Part shown: positions 8,652 through 17,242 of the stretch, in pieces
How positions within the stretch are numbered: the first letter of the stretch is position 1
Layout: each line of letters begins with the position of its first letter
DNA from: Halalkalibacter nanhaiisediminis
GTDB taxonomy: Bacteria > Bacillota > Bacilli > Bacillales > Bacillaceae_D
Direction of reading: 5' to 3'
Assembly: GCF_007830185.1 (NCBI RefSeq)
Contig: NZ_VLKZ01000003.1
Coordinates: 248,001 to 312,000 of the forward strand
DNA length: 64,000 nt
Notes under the pieces: generated by a model
Seen by the model: only the letters and a program-made list of their open reading frames with translations
Told to the model about the DNA's origin: nothing
The model's database searches: none
Made by a program: the position numbers and the translations under genes

Positions 8652-9002
8652 GTGAGCTTACAAATTGATTTAGAACGCAAGGGAATCGTTTTACTTGTTC
8701 GTCTTGAAGGTGAACTGGACCATCATGCTGCCAAAGAGCTACGTCAGCAAATTGAAGATGATATAATCACTGGCCAGGTCAAGCACATTGTCTTAAATCT
8801 TGAGCAACTTACGTTTATGGATAGCTCGGGTCTTGGTGTGATTTTAGGAAGATATAAGCAAGTAACAGCAAATGGCGGTGAAATGGTCGTCTGTGCCATT
8901 TCACCTTCCATAAAACGCTTGTTCGAAATGTCGGGCTTGTTCAAGATTATTCGTCTTGAAGAAAATGAACAATTTGCTCTTAAGACGTTGGGGGTGGCAT
9001 AA
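8652..9002 (+). CDS. spoIIAA: Anti-sigma F factor antagonist SpoIIAA
   Basis: 116 residues, STAS fold, nearly the 117 of B. subtilis SpoIIAA. The phosphorylatable serine lies in [16 protein letters not shown]. Dephosphorylated SpoIIAA binds SpoIIAB and frees SigF in the forespore. The start is the GTG at 8652 ([11 protein letters not shown]), 8 bases after AGGGAG; upstream in-frame codons lack a ribosome binding site and would add a tail not seen in the family. spoIIAB follows after 3 bases, indicating translational coupling. Confidence 0.95.
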   Translation: MSLQIDLERKGIVLLVRLEGELDHHAAKELRQQIEDDIITGQVKHIVLNLEQLTFMDSSGLGVILGRYKQVTANGGEMVVCAISPSIKRLFEMSGLFKIIRLEENEQFALKTLGVA

Positions 9003-9005
9003 ATC

Positions 9006-9449
9006 ATGAATAATAATGTGATGGATTTACAGTTCTCTGCCCTAAGTCAAAATGAGTCGTTTGCTCGTGTAACGGTTGGTGCATTTATTGCGCAATTAGA
9101 TCCAACAATGGACGAAATGACAGAGATCAAAACAGTCGTCTCAGAAGCTGTTACAAATGCAATTATTCATGGTTATCACAATCAACCTGACGGAATGGTA
9201 TACATTCATGTGACACTCGAGGATGATGTAATTGAATTAATTATTCGGGATGAAGGCCTTGGTATTCAGGACATTGAGGAAGCTCGTCAACCACTTTATA
9301 CGACAAAGCCAGAGCTTGAACGTTCAGGTATGGGATTTACGATTATGGAAAATTTCATGGATGAAGTGGAGGTCGTATCTGAACCGATGATAGGTACGAC
9401 AGTCTATTTGAAAAAAACTCTTACAAATAGCAAAGCTATCTGTAATTAA
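9006..9449 (+). CDS. spoIIAB: Anti-sigma F factor and serine kinase SpoIIAB
   Basis: 147 residues, a GHKL-type ATPase. The N-box is [11 protein letters not shown] and the G1-like box DEGLGIQDI; a glycine-rich [11 protein letters not shown] closes the ATP site. It binds SigF to hold it inactive and phosphorylates SpoIIAA on serine. It sits between spoIIAA and sigF with very short gaps, as in B. subtilis. GGGGTGG, inside the end of spoIIAA, serves as its ribosome binding site. Confidence 0.96.
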   Translation: MNNNVMDLQFSALSQNESFARVTVGAFIAQLDPTMDEMTEIKTVVSEAVTNAIIHGYHNQPDGMVYIHVTLEDDVIELIIRDEGLGIQDIEEARQPLYTTKPELERSGMGFTIMENFMDEVEVVSEPMIGTTVYLKKTLTNSKAICN

Positions 9450-9461
9450 GGAGCTTTGCCT

Positions 9462-10226
9462 ATGGATGTCGAGGTAAAACGACAAAGAAAGAAAGAGGCT
9501 CCGTTTACAGATGTGGAAGTAAAGCAGCTCATTGCCAAAAGTCAGGATGGAGATCAGGAGGCGCGAGATTTAATTGTCAATCGCAATACGCGTCTTGTTT
9601 GGTCGGTTGTGCAGCGCTTTATGAACCGTGGGTATGAAGCGGATGATCTTTTTCAAATTGGGTGCATCGGGCTTATTAAATCGGTTGATAAGTTCGATCT
9701 ATCCTATGACGTGAAATTCTCTACGTATGCTGTTCCAATGATAATTGGTGAAATTCAACGCTTTTTACGCGATGATGGAACCGTTAAAGTCAGTCGTTCG
9801 ATAAAAGAGCTCGGTAATAAAGTTCGAAAAATGAAGGATGAAATGACGAAGACGCTTGGCAGAACACCGACTGTCAATGAAATTGCGGAACAGCTGGAGA
9901 TAACACCAGAAGAAGTCGTTTTTGCAGGAGAAGCGAGTCGTTCTCTTTCGTCCATTCATGAAACTGTTTATGAAAATGACGGTGATCCCATTACTCTACT
10001 TGATCAAATTGCTGATCAAACAGAAACTAAGTGGTTTGACAAAATTGCCTTAAAAGAAGCGATACGAGACCTTGATGAACGAGAACGACTTATCGTCTAC
10101 TTACGTTATTACAAGGATCAAACGCAATCAGAGGTTGCAGAGCGACTTGGTATCTCGCAAGTACAAGTATCGCGCCTTGAAAAGAAGATTCTTGAACAAA
10201 TGAAGCAAGATATGGGAGAGCCTTAA
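9462..10226 (+). CDS. sigF: RNA polymerase sporulation sigma factor SigF
   Basis: 254 residues. Region 2 is clear (ADDLFQIGCIGLIKSVDKFD, then FSTYAVPMIIGEIQRFLRDD). Region 3 follows, and region 4 carries the helix-turn-helix TQSEVAERLGISQVQVSRLEK. It directs early forespore transcription. The ATG at 9462 (MDVEVKRQRKKE) is 8 bases after AAGGAG and matches the known SigF N-terminus; a TTG at 9456 is rejected. In B. subtilis the spoVA operon follows directly; here about 23 kb of other DNA intervenes. Confidence 0.97.
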   Translation: MDVEVKRQRKKEAPFTDVEVKQLIAKSQDGDQEARDLIVNRNTRLVWSVVQRFMNRGYEADDLFQIGCIGLIKSVDKFDLSYDVKFSTYAVPMIIGEIQRFLRDDGTVKVSRSIKELGNKVRKMKDEMTKTLGRTPTVNEIAEQLEITPEEVVFAGEASRSLSSIHETVYENDGDPITLLDQIADQTETKWFDKIALKEAIRDLDERERLIVYLRYYKDQTQSEVAERLGISQVQVSRLEKKILEQMKQDMGEP

Positions 10227-10235
10227 TGATTACAT

Positions 10236-10285
10236 GCTGATTTAAAGCACTGGTACGTCCAATGCTAATTGAATCAGCTTTTTTG
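10236..10285 (+). terminator. Intrinsic terminator of the sigF operon
   Basis: GCTGATT and AATCAGC form the stem around a long loop, followed by a T-run (CTTTTTTG). It lies immediately after sigF and also faces the convergent DinB gene. Confidence 0.65.
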
Positions 10286-10297
10286 TTTATATAATGA

Positions 10298-10756
10298 TTA
10301 TGCTTTCGTTTTTTTGTATTGCATTCTCATCGTATTGCAATGCAAGCCTTCATGAAAAGAAAGGAAGCTGATAAGGTCAGGTACCGTTGAAAATGCTTCT
10401 CCACGTAGCTCAAACGCTTTCGCTATCGGAGCATCTGCATGATTTTCAAATAGATTCTTAGCAGATGCTAACTGCTTACTTGATAGTTCAGCGATTTCCT
10501 CAACTGTTGGAGGCTCATCTGTCCAATCAGCAGGACTCGTTCCTTTATGGAAGAACGTTTCATAATGAGAGGGAATCACTTGTTCATAATGATCAGAGTG
10601 ACGTAATACACTTTCGGCAATAACAAGAACATGACCTGCATTCCATCTGAGCGAATTATTAAATCCATCTGGAATCGTATCAACTTGCGTCTCTTTTGCA
10701 GCAGCAAGGATTTGCATATTAGCAGAACGTGCAAAGGCAAATGGTGAATAGGTCAT
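10298..10756 (-). CDS. DinB-family protein
   Basis: About 152 residues, predicted four-helix DinB/YfiT-type fold. It begins MTYSPFAFARSANM and carries a conserved-looking N-terminal histidine (LRWNAGHVLVIAES) and a C-terminal HEGLHCNTMRMQ, which together can form the family's three-His metal site. DinB-like proteins are small metal-binding enzymes, some of them thiol-dependent transferases. ATG 10756 follows GGAG by 10 bases; GTG 10765 is an alternative. It is convergent to sigF at the left end of the inserted accessory region. Exact role unknown. Confidence 0.8.
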   Translation of the reverse strand: MTYSPFAFARSANMQILAAAKETQVDTIPDGFNNSLRWNAGHVLVIAESVLRHSDHYEQVIPSHYETFFHKGTSPADWTDEPPTVEEIAELSSKQLASAKNLFENHADAPIAKAFELRGEAFSTVPDLISFLSFHEGLHCNTMRMQYKKTKA

Positions 10757-10864
10757 CAAGATCACACTCCATCTTTTATATTGTTAATCAGTAATAGTGT
10801 ACCGAATTTTCAGTAAAAAGAAAACGTTTTCGACTTAGTGCATTTTTGATACAGCTCTTTTGTT

Positions 10865-10897
10865 ATTCTACTCATGAGGCAGTAATGTTGAAGAAGG
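10865..10897 (+). repeat. Family B hairpin repeat, degenerate copy
   Basis: TACTCATGAGGCAG followed by TAATGTTGAAGAAGG resembles the motif CTAACGGGCAG-GTTAGT-GAAGAAG seen at 19326 and 23928. The pairing arms are poorly kept. It marks the left edge of the repeat-rich accessory zone. Confidence 0.4.
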
Positions 10898-10942
10898 ATT
10901 TGGATTTTTTATGGTAAAATAAAAATGTAGGAGGGGATTGAA

Positions 10943-11125
10943 TTGAAAAAATTAATTATTGGCATTATCGTTTTGTTTGCACTTTGGTTCGTTTTACCGT
11001 TTTTTGGCATAAATACATCATATATAATACCATATGTAATAGAGTGGTCTACAAAGTTCATTCTACCTTGGCTAGTATTATATTGGCTAGTAAGGTTAGT
11101 TAAAGCTTTTGAAAAAAATAAATAA
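10943..11125 (+). CDS. Small membrane protein, two hydrophobic segments
   Basis: 60 residues. Residues 3-21 and 38-53 are strongly hydrophobic and the C-terminus is basic (VKAFEKNK), so both ends probably face the cytoplasm. The TTG start follows GGAGGGG by 6 bases, a strong ribosome binding site that supports real translation. No family recognised. It stands alone between the DinB gene and a broken acetyltransferase. Confidence 0.6.
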   Translation: MKKLIIGIIVLFALWFVLPFFGINTSYIIPYVIEWSTKFILPWLVLYWLVRLVKAFEKNK

Positions 11126-11160
11126 TTTCCTGAACTAACGGGGGTGCGTTTCTATAATAA

Positions 11161-11452
11161 GTGGAGACGCTTCAAGCTCAAGTTATAGATTTAATTCTTC
11201 AAATTCAACAACAGGAATACAATATATCGATAACAAAGGATGACCAGCCCGATTTGTTTACCATAGAAGAGTATTATCAGACTGCTAATGGTAACTTTTG
11301 GGTTGCTCTTTATGATAAAAAAAGTAGTTGGTACAATCAGTCTCTTAGACATAGGGAATAATCAAGTATCATTAAGGAAGATGTTTGTAAATAAAGAGTA
11401 TCGAGGAACAACATATAAAACTGCAATTCTTTTATTAGATACTGCTATTTAA
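11161..11452 (+). pseudogene. GNAT N-acetyltransferase remnant, frameshifted and truncated
   Basis: Frame 1 reads a GNAT N-terminal half up to NGNFWVALYDKK. After a run of seven A the protein sense continues in another frame as VVGTISLLDIGNNQV, then LRKMFVNKEYRGT and ILLLDTAI. Joined, these match the beta4-beta5 and acetyl-CoA pocket region of a typical GNAT enzyme. The reading stops in a TAA that is the start of a repeat-like TTTAACGGGATG, and the last 60 or so family residues are missing. A single-base slip in poly-A plus truncation at a repeat boundary explains the remains. Confidence 0.75.
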
Positions 11453-11520
11453 CGGGATGTTTTAGCACAACAAGAGCTGACGCTTTATTCAACTCTTGGG
11501 CAGGATTATTCAATAACTAG
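11450..11520 (+). repeat. Family B-related repeat
   Basis: It begins TTAACGGGATG and ends CTTGGGCAGGATTATTCAA, with CAACAAGAGCTGACGC between. This resembles the longer family B elements at 12025 and 19272 (AACGG-TGCTT start, GGGCAGGTTAG end). It coincides with the truncated end of the GNAT remnant. Confidence 0.4.
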
Positions 11521-11565
11521 TTGTTGTTGTAATAAGAGGGAATTTTATTAAAAAGGGGGAGCGAT

Positions 11566-12009
11566 TTGAAAAATTTAATTTTCATTTCAATCATTATGAT
11601 AACGGTCTTGCTTGCCGCATGTAGTAACGAAGAAATTGTGAGTGACAGATACACGTTTATAGGTGAAGGTGAGTATTGGGAGGCTGAATATGTTTTTGAG
11701 AGTGAAGAAACACAGAAAGAGAAAGATGGAAGGACAACATATTCTACTAATAATAGTGATGTATTTAAACTCACCTACAAAGGGGCCGTGGAAGATATGC
11801 AATCAATAGAAAAAATAGAATATAACTATAAAACATCAGCTGGAGGTGGTGGTGGAAGCAGAGAGTTTAATGAACCACCCACTGATATTACATTAAGGTC
11901 ATATAGTAGTGATAATGGAGCTAAAGTATATGAGGAGGAAATCATACCCGTTATTGTAAAATGGGATGGTTTTGAAGAATCATTTGAGTTAGTAAATAAA
12001 TCGGAATAA
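11566..12009 (+). CDS. Putative lipoprotein of unknown function
   Basis: 147 residues. A short basic start, a hydrophobic stretch and the lipobox LLAAC predict a lipid-anchored protein on the outer face of the membrane after cleavage before Cys19. The mature part is acidic and beta-rich, with a five-glycine run (SAGGGGGSREF) near residue 93. The TTG start is preceded by AAGGGGGAG. No family recognised. Repeats lie on both sides. Confidence 0.7.
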   Translation: MKNLIFISIIMITVLLAACSNEEIVSDRYTFIGEGEYWEAEYVFESEETQKEKDGRTTYSTNNSDVFKLTYKGAVEDMQSIEKIEYNYKTSAGGGGGSREFNEPPTDITLRSYSSDNGAKVYEEEIIPVIVKWDGFEESFELVNKSE

Positions 12010-12024
12010 AAACAGTCTTATTAA

Positions 12025-12096
12025 ATTAACGGATGCTTTTCTTGATTAATCGAAATATCACTGTCGTTGTTCTGCTAACGAGCTGGTTAATAGAAA
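12025..12096 (+). repeat. Family B repeat with GCTAAC...GGTTAATAG ending
   Basis: Starts ATTAACGGATGCTTTTCTTG and ends GCTAACGAGCTGGTTAATAG, the latter an imperfect hairpin equivalent to the copy at 19326. It lies in the gap between the lipoprotein at 11566 and the small gene at 12115. Confidence 0.5.
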
Positions 12097-12114
12097 AATA
12101 TTGGGGGATTTTAA

Positions 12115-12252
12115 TTGGAACTAATCATTGGAACAGCTATTGTACTTATTGTATTTTTTTCATCAAGTATCATCGAAAAAAGGTTAAAATCTATTGAAAA
12201 TCACAATAAACGTGTAATAGAAATCTTAGAAGAAATAAGAGATAAGAAATAA
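12115..12252 (+). CDS. Small single-span membrane protein
   Basis: 45 residues starting at a TTG, 5 bases after TTGGGGGATT. Residues 2-17 are hydrophobic (ELIIGTAIVLIVFFSS). The rest is a charged helix, KRLKSIENHNKRVIEILEEI, with coiled-coil spacing. Such small membrane-anchored helices are common orphan genes in Bacillus. Function unknown. Confidence 0.6.
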   Translation: MELIIGTAIVLIVFFSSSIIEKRLKSIENHNKRVIEILEEIRDKK

Positions 12253-12309
12253 TAACGTTATTGAAGTAACGGGAGGGGGGGCTTTAGCACAAGAACTGGA
12301 GCTGTTTAA

Positions 12310-12561
12310 ATGGCAGTTTCTTTTACTTATAATACGAAGCAGTCTTTTAGAATTAGAAAAAGGAGATGGCGTAATATTTTAGAAACTTTATTTGGTATCA
12401 TTATTGTTTTGTTCATACTGGCGATGTGCTTTTTAATGATGTATTGGGGAGGAAACCAAATCTATAAAACTACACTAAAGCCAAAAATAAACAGTGATAC
12501 AGAGTTAAGAAAAGAATTAGATACGTTAAAAAAACGAGTAGAATTGCTTAAAGAAAATTAA
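12310..12561 (+). CDS. Small membrane protein with coiled-coil tail
   Basis: 83 residues: a basic N-terminus (RIRKRRWRN), a hydrophobic segment near residues 26-47 (LETLFGIIIVLFILAMCFLMMYW) written here only by its position, and a C-terminal charged helix (ELRKELDTLKKRVELLKEN). The layout suggests an N-in, single-span protein. The ribosome binding site is weak (GGAG about 9 bases upstream). No family recognised; it is followed by repeat A1. Confidence 0.55.
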   Translation: MAVSFTYNTKQSFRIRKRRWRNILETLFGIIIVLFILAMCFLMMYWGGNQIYKTTLKPKINSDTELRKELDTLKKRVELLKEN

Positions 12562-12589
12562 ATAACCAATGAAAGTAATCATCTAATTC

Positions 12590-12667
12590 GTTATTCGAGC
12601 AACAGGCGCAATTCTGCAGAATGAATTGTGTTCTTTCTTTATGCAAAGGGCCAGATTGTGGAATAAC
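12590..12667 (+). repeat. Family A palindromic repeat, copy A1
   Basis: The core runs GGCGCAATTCTGCAGAATG, then AATTGTGTTCTTTCTTTATG and AAAGGGCC. Outer arms GTTATTC (12590) and GAATAAC (12661) are exact inverse complements and differ from the arms of other copies. Internal palindromes include ATTCTGCAGAAT and CGCAATTC/GAATTGTG. It lies between the gene at 12310 and the membrane protein at 12987. Confidence 0.8.
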
Positions 12668-12986
12668 TTTTATATTGCGTAGTAGACTCATACTGCGCAG
12701 CAAAGAACTTCATCTTTGGGTGACTTTGTGAAAGAGTGTACGTAAGCGAAAGGGCAGAATAGCTGTAGAGGCAAGATATGAAGTAGGTAAATCAAACTAC
12801 GATTCAGCTGGCGCATTTCTTTATAGAATGGTTTTTTCCATGAACTTATTAAACATTTCTTCTGTTTATCTATTAAATTAGCTACGTAATCCCTAAAATA
12901 TATTCTTCACTTTTTTGAAAGAATTGATAGATTTTCTGAATAGATTTAAGGTTAAGTGGGAAAAAGCATACGGGGGAGGAGTCTGT

Positions 12987-13718
12987 ATGCAGATATCAGC
13001 GTTTGCATTTGCCATAATACTAGCATGTATGCATATCTTTGCTAAGAATATGCATTTTATACAAATCACTCCTAGAAGTCGATTCCTTTCATTAGGTGGT
13101 GGTGTATCTGTTGGATATGTATTTCTTCATATCCTACCTGAATTAAAGGAACATCAAGAGTCAATAGAACATCATGGAATTTTACTTTCTTACCTTGAAC
13201 ATCATGCCTATTTACTGGCAATGCTTGGTCTCATATTATTTTATGCCTTAGAAAAAGCGGCCAAAGAATCTCAGAGAAAAAACCATCAAGACACAGGGGA
13301 AAATCAACCAACAAAAAGAATCTTCTGGCTACATATTAGCCTCTTTTCATTCTATAACGGGCTTATCGGATATTTACTCATTCATAGAGATTCAGAAGGG
13401 TTATTAAGTTTGATTTTATATGTAATTGCTATGGCCTTACATTTTATTGTCGTAGATTATGGCTTACGTACTCATCACAAGGTTATCTATAATCGCATTG
13501 GTCGATTTTTGCTAGCTTTAGCTGTATTGATGGGATGGGCAATCGGTGTCATAACAGAAATACCCGAATCAGTTTTAGCCTTATTTTTTGCATTTCTATC
13601 TGGTGCCATTATATTAAATGTTTTAAAAGAGGAACTACCTGAAGATCGAGAAAGTAGTACTTGGGCATTTTCATTAGGAGCAATTGGATATATAGCTTTA
13701 CTATTACTTATTTCTTAA
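12987..13718 (+). CDS. Polytopic membrane protein, ZIP-like features
   Basis: 243 residues with about seven or eight hydrophobic segments. Near residue 35, SLGGGVSVGYVFLHILPEL resembles the His-Pro-Glu metal-site helix of ZIP-family transporters, and more His residues follow (EHQESIEHHG, YLEHHAY). A charged loop near 100-115 separates two halves. A divalent-metal transport role is possible but not established. The ATG at 12987 follows GGGGAGGAG and is preferred over the upstream start at 12915, which lacks one. It is flanked by repeats A1 and A2. Confidence 0.65.
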   Translation: MQISAFAFAIILACMHIFAKNMHFIQITPRSRFLSLGGGVSVGYVFLHILPELKEHQESIEHHGILLSYLEHHAYLLAMLGLILFYALEKAAKESQRKNHQDTGENQPTKRIFWLHISLFSFYNGLIGYLLIHRDSEGLLSLILYVIAMALHFIVVDYGLRTHHKVIYNRIGRFLLALAVLMGWAIGVITEIPESVLALFFAFLSGAIILNVLKEELPEDRESSTWAFSLGAIGYIALLLLIS

Positions 13719-14319
13719 CATCAGATACAAAGGTGTATATTATAATGGTAACAATTTAGAACTATTGTAGAAGTGTTTTCTTTAAAGGGGAAATTCAGTA
13801 AACAAGGACCGTTATTTAAAACAGGATCTTTGCTGCGTAGTTCAACGATACTGTTCAATAGGATATTCAATAATCGGGCGCAATTCTGCAGTATGAATTG
13901 TGTTTTTTCTTTATGTAAAGGGCTATGATTGTGGAGAAATAGCTACCGATTTTACAGAAGTTAAATTAGTTTAAGATTAGTGGTGGTGAACCGTAGCACA
14001 AGTTACATATTTTTAATACTCCACAATCGGGCCATCTTATGGAATAAGAATATCAAACAATACTTGATATTTATATAAATTTTGTGTGAGATTGTGAAGG
14101 AAGATTTTATCATTTTTATAACAGCCTCCTTTGGTTCAGGAATATTGAACTTCGCTACCTGATAATTGAGATTTTCTTCATCTGGAGACCTTTAAATTAA
14201 ATTTCGAAAACAATCTTTTCAATCATCTTTTCGTATAGAAAACATGTTAAGAACATGCACCAGAAAAAATATAAATCATATATAAGTGATATCCCGTTTG
14301 AATCCTTGAGGAGGATATT
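13719..14319. other. Non-coding stretch with repeat A2 and an inverted arm fragment
   Basis: No gene was recognised in these 600 bases. They contain repeat A2 (13872-13935) and, about 90 bases further on at 14019-14033, CTCCACAATCGGGCC, an inverted partial copy of the right arm of A2/A5. AGGAGGATATT at the end is the ribosome binding site of the next gene. Confidence 0.6.
13872..13935 (+). repeat. Family A palindromic repeat, copy A2
   Basis: Same core as A1 with GCAGTATG in place of GCAGAATG and one extra T in the T-run. Arms ATAATC (left) and GATTGT (right) pair with one wobble. Confidence 0.78.
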
Positions 14320-15417
14320 ATGAAACCTATGTTACCTAGTGAAAAATATTTCGGTAATTTAGAACTAGTTTATGCATTTTATGGGGCTATGCCTACAGGT
14401 GTTACTGTTTCAGAAACCGGTCGTATTTTCATTTGCTTTCCGAAATGGGGAGACGATGTTAAATTTACGGTGGGGGAAATTGGTGAGGATAAATTGCAGC
14501 CTTATCCTAATTTACAAACCAATTTGGTTAATCCCGAGAATATCACAATGACATTCATCAGTGTCCAAAGTGTAGTTGCTGATGGAAGGGGAACGCTCTG
14601 GATATTAGATACAGCGGCACCAAATTTTTCTGAACCTATTAAAGGGGGGGCAAAATTAGTCGCGGTTGATTTAGAAACCAATACAATAAGAAAAGTATAT
14701 ACCTTTACAGAAGATGTTGTCCTGCCTACAACTTATCTGAATGATGTCCGTTTTGATTTTCGTGTAGGAAAAGCAGGTTATGCCTATATAACGGATTCTT
14801 CTTCAAGAGGACCAGGAGCTATTATCGTCGTAGATTTATCAAATGGAAACGCGTTTAGAAGGTTAAATGGGGCAAATTCAACTTCACCAGATCCCTATTT
14901 TTTACCGAAAGTAGAAGGTGAAATTTTGATGAATCGAAATCCAGATGGTAGGGTTTCGCCCTTTAGATTGGCTTCTGATGGTATTGCGATTTCTCCCGAT
15001 GGAAAGGTTTTATTTTTTTGTCCACTAAGCAGTCGTCATCTGTTCTCGATTTCAACAGAAGCCCTAAGAGACAGAAATATACCGGACACGGACTTACAAT
15101 ATCATGTTGAGTATTTGGGGGAAAAAGGGGCGTCTGATGGAATGATCACAGGTGCAAAAGGAAGTGTTTATGCTGGAGACTATGAAAACAACAGTATCCG
15201 TAAGATATTGCCGAATGGCATAATGGAAACAATCGCCCATGATCCGAGAATTTTGTGGCCGGATACTTTTTCAATTGGTCCGGATCAATATTTGTATGTC
15301 ATCGTGAACCAGTTACATCGGCAGGCTAGATTTCATTATGGAAAAGACTTACGACACAAACCTTATAGTTTACTTCGTATTAAAATTGATGAATTTCCTG
15401 CTCCCACTTTTTCATAA
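14320..15417 (+). CDS. Major royal jelly protein/Yellow-family beta-propeller protein
   Basis: 365 residues without an evident signal peptide. It carries propeller signatures of the MRJP/Yellow and SMP-30-like group: GRIFICFPKWGDDV near 25-38, LWILDTAAPN near 92, YLNDVRFDFRVGKAGYAYIT near 140, ASDGIAISPDGKVLFFCPLS near 220, and GDYENNSIRKILPNG near 280. Bacterial members are scattered and mostly uncharacterised; lactonase or binding roles are guesses. AGGAGGATATT gives a strong start. The patchy distribution of this family among bacteria hints at horizontal transfer. Confidence 0.82.
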   Translation: MKPMLPSEKYFGNLELVYAFYGAMPTGVTVSETGRIFICFPKWGDDVKFTVGEIGEDKLQPYPNLQTNLVNPENITMTFISVQSVVADGRGTLWILDTAAPNFSEPIKGGAKLVAVDLETNTIRKVYTFTEDVVLPTTYLNDVRFDFRVGKAGYAYITDSSSRGPGAIIVVDLSNGNAFRRLNGANSTSPDPYFLPKVEGEILMNRNPDGRVSPFRLASDGIAISPDGKVLFFCPLSSRHLFSISTEALRDRNIPDTDLQYHVEYLGEKGASDGMITGAKGSVYAGDYENNSIRKILPNGIMETIAHDPRILWPDTFSIGPDQYLYVIVNQLHRQARFHYGKDLRHKPYSLLRIKIDEFPAPTFS

Positions 15418-15467
15418 TAAAAATCGTCAATTAATTATTTTCATTATATAGAGTAAAACAAACACAA

Positions 15468-15496
15468 TTAAGCAGAAGTATTTACTTCTGCCTTAA
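15468..15496. other. Hairpin after the MRJP-like gene
   Basis: GCAGAAGT and ACTTCTGC form a perfect stem, extended by TTAAG/CTTAA. No T-run follows on the plus strand, so it is called a hairpin and not a clear terminator. Confidence 0.4.
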
Positions 15497-15513
15497 AACT
15501 TAAAATGGTTTAA

Positions 15514-15562
15514 TAGGAACAGTTAATTTGGTGAGTTTAAACTGTTCCTAGAAATTTTTTAT
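15514..15562. terminator. Terminator between convergent genes
   Basis: TAGGAACAGTT and AACTGTTCCTA form a perfect 11 bp stem; on the plus strand GAAATTTTTT follows. It lies between the plus-strand MRJP-like gene and the minus-strand coat-protein cluster and may serve both. Confidence 0.65.
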
Positions 15563-15858
15563 AATATCGGTAAGTTCAATGCTGTATTGATATTATTTAA
15601 ATCCAAATTAATCTGTTCGTTTGTATCCCAAGCATGATACCATCCTTTTTCTACCATATATGAGGATATTTGTTCGTGCATATCAAGAGCTTCCACTAAA
15701 TGGCGAGTGAGCATTTCTTTAATTTCCGGTGTTCCTGCCTCCGTAACTGCCATGGCATAATTTTTAATTCCACTTTTAGCTGAAATGAGTAAATCCATTG
15801 TAACCACTTGATCCGATAATGCGTCCATGCCAGTTATAGTTTCAATGATTGGATTCAT
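15559..15858 (-). CDS. yraD: CotF-like spore coat protein, YraD-type
   Basis: 99 residues, as expected for YraD. It has the helix-rich CotF-type pattern: AKSGIKNYAMAVTEAGTPEIKEMLTRHL is represented by its key stretch AVTEAGTPEIKEML, then ALDMHEQISSYMVEKGWYHA, matching the ferritin-like coat family. The ATG at 15858 is 9 bases after AGGAGG; the ATG at 15864 is only 3 bases away and would exceed the usual length. The preceding gene's stop lies inside this ribosome binding region. Last gene of a five-gene minus-strand cluster; predicted spore coat component. Confidence 0.85.
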   Translation of the reverse strand: MNPIIETITGMDALSDQVVTMDLLISAKSGIKNYAMAVTEAGTPEIKEMLTRHLVEALDMHEQISSYMVEKGWYHAWDTNEQINLDLNNINTALNLPIL

Positions 15859-15860
15859 GT

Positions 15861-16070
15861 TCATTCACCTCCTAATTTACTGTTAGCGTTGGAAAGGATA
15901 GAAGCATATTCTTGTAATTGTCTCGTAGATACATCAATGTCTTGCTGCATAATATCTTTTAATAGCGGATCTGTAACTAACACTTTCATCGTTTTGGATT
16001 TAGTTAAACAAGTGGTCTTAAATGCAGCCATCTCATGGACCTCAAGAACTTCATGTAAGGCGTAGTTCAT
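15861..16070 (-). CDS. yraE: Small spore coat-associated protein, YraE-type
   Basis: 69 residues, all helical. VHEMAAFKTTCLTKSKTMK and the pattern DPLLKDIMQQDIDVSTRQL resemble the N-terminal module of CotF-like proteins. AAGGAGGTATAAAAA precedes the ATG. It lies between the alcohol dehydrogenase and the YraD-type gene, as in the B. subtilis yraG-yraF-adhB-yraE-yraD cluster. Probably packs with the partner coat proteins. The symbol is by synteny and length. Confidence 0.8.
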   Translation of the reverse strand: MNYALHEVLEVHEMAAFKTTCLTKSKTMKVLVTDPLLKDIMQQDIDVSTRQLQEYASILSNANSKLGGE

Positions 16071-16087
16071 TTTTTATACCTCCTTCC

Positions 16088-17224
16088 TTAAGGTTTCAAC
16101 ACGACTTTTATACATTCATCCATTTTTGTGTCAAAAATCTCATAGCCACGCTTTGCTTCACTAAGTGGAAGTACATGACTCACGACATCTCCTGGATCAA
16201 TTTTTCCTGTCGAAACTAATTCAAACATATAGGGCATATAGTGAATCACAGGTGCTTGCCCAGAGCGAATATTGATATTTCGCTGCATAATATCTCCAAA
16301 AGGGAAACCATTATATCTGCCGCCGTAAACGCCAGTAACTTGAATTGTCCCGCCTTTACGCACTGCTTGTGAAGCCATGATAAACGCACTTAATGCTCCG
16401 CCTTGAAGCTTCATTCCGCTCGCAAGGAACTCCATATCAGTCATTTTACCGTCCATACCAACTGCATCAATGACAACATCAGCCCCGCCCTTCGTTATTT
16501 CTTTCAAATGCATTCCCACATTTTCAAAGTGTTCGAAATTTACAATTTCAACTTTGTTGGTACGTTTGGCGTGTTGCAAACGATAGTCTACATAATCTAC
16601 GGCAATGACACGCTTTGCTCCTTTTAGCCAACAGAATTTTTGAGCAAAAAGACCAACCGGACCACAGCCAAGAACAATAACTGTATCTCCATTCTTCACG
16701 CCTGCATTGTCAACACTCCAAAAACCTGTGGTCATAGCGTCAGCGATAACGGATAATTTTTCATCTGGTTCTTCACAGGTTTCTGGAACCTTAAAGTGTG
16801 TGAAATTGGCAAAGGGAACACGTAAATATTCAGCCTGGCCACCAGGATAGCCTCCCGTTGTACCTGAATAGCCGAAATACGCACCCATATCCCCATTTTC
16901 ATTCGAGTTATCACATTGGCTTTCTAAATGGTTTTTACAATAAGTGCATTCCCCGCAGGCAATGTTAAAAGGAATAATAACACGATCCCCTTTTTTTACT
17001 TTCGTAACATTTGGTCCAACCTCTTCAACAATTCCCATCGGTTCATGACCGATAATATAGTCTTCCTGCATATTTGGAATCATTCCATGGATTAAATGTA
17101 AATCAGATCCACATATAGCTGTACTCGTTACTTTAATAATCATGTCATCTGGTTTTTCAATCTTTGGATCTGGAACTTCTTTGACTACAACATTTTTAAT
17201 ACCTTGATACGTTACTGCCTTCAT
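16088..17224 (-). CDS. adhB: Zinc-dependent alcohol dehydrogenase AdhB-type
   Basis: 378 residues. Catalytic zinc ligands lie in STAICGSDLHLIHG and GHEPMGIVEEVG. The structural zinc lobe CGECTYCKNHLESQC is complete, and the NAD loop is VLGCGPVGLFAQ. These give a cytoplasmic (or spore-associated) medium-chain dehydrogenase related to glutathione-dependent formaldehyde dehydrogenases. The length and its place between YraF- and YraE-type coat genes match B. subtilis adhB. GGAGG is 7-8 bases before the ATG. Substrate unknown. Confidence 0.9.
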   Translation of the reverse strand: MKAVTYQGIKNVVVKEVPDPKIEKPDDMIIKVTSTAICGSDLHLIHGMIPNMQEDYIIGHEPMGIVEEVGPNVTKVKKGDRVIIPFNIACGECTYCKNHLESQCDNSNENGDMGAYFGYSGTTGGYPGGQAEYLRVPFANFTHFKVPETCEEPDEKLSVIADAMTTGFWSVDNAGVKNGDTVIVLGCGPVGLFAQKFCWLKGAKRVIAVDYVDYRLQHAKRTNKVEIVNFEHFENVGMHLKEITKGGADVVIDAVGMDGKMTDMEFLASGMKLQGGALSAFIMASQAVRKGGTIQVTGVYGGRYNGFPFGDIMQRNINIRSGQAPVIHYMPYMFELVSTGKIDPGDVVSHVLPLSEAKRGYEIFDTKMDECIKVVLKP

Positions 17225-17242
17225 TGGTTACAGCCTCCAGTG

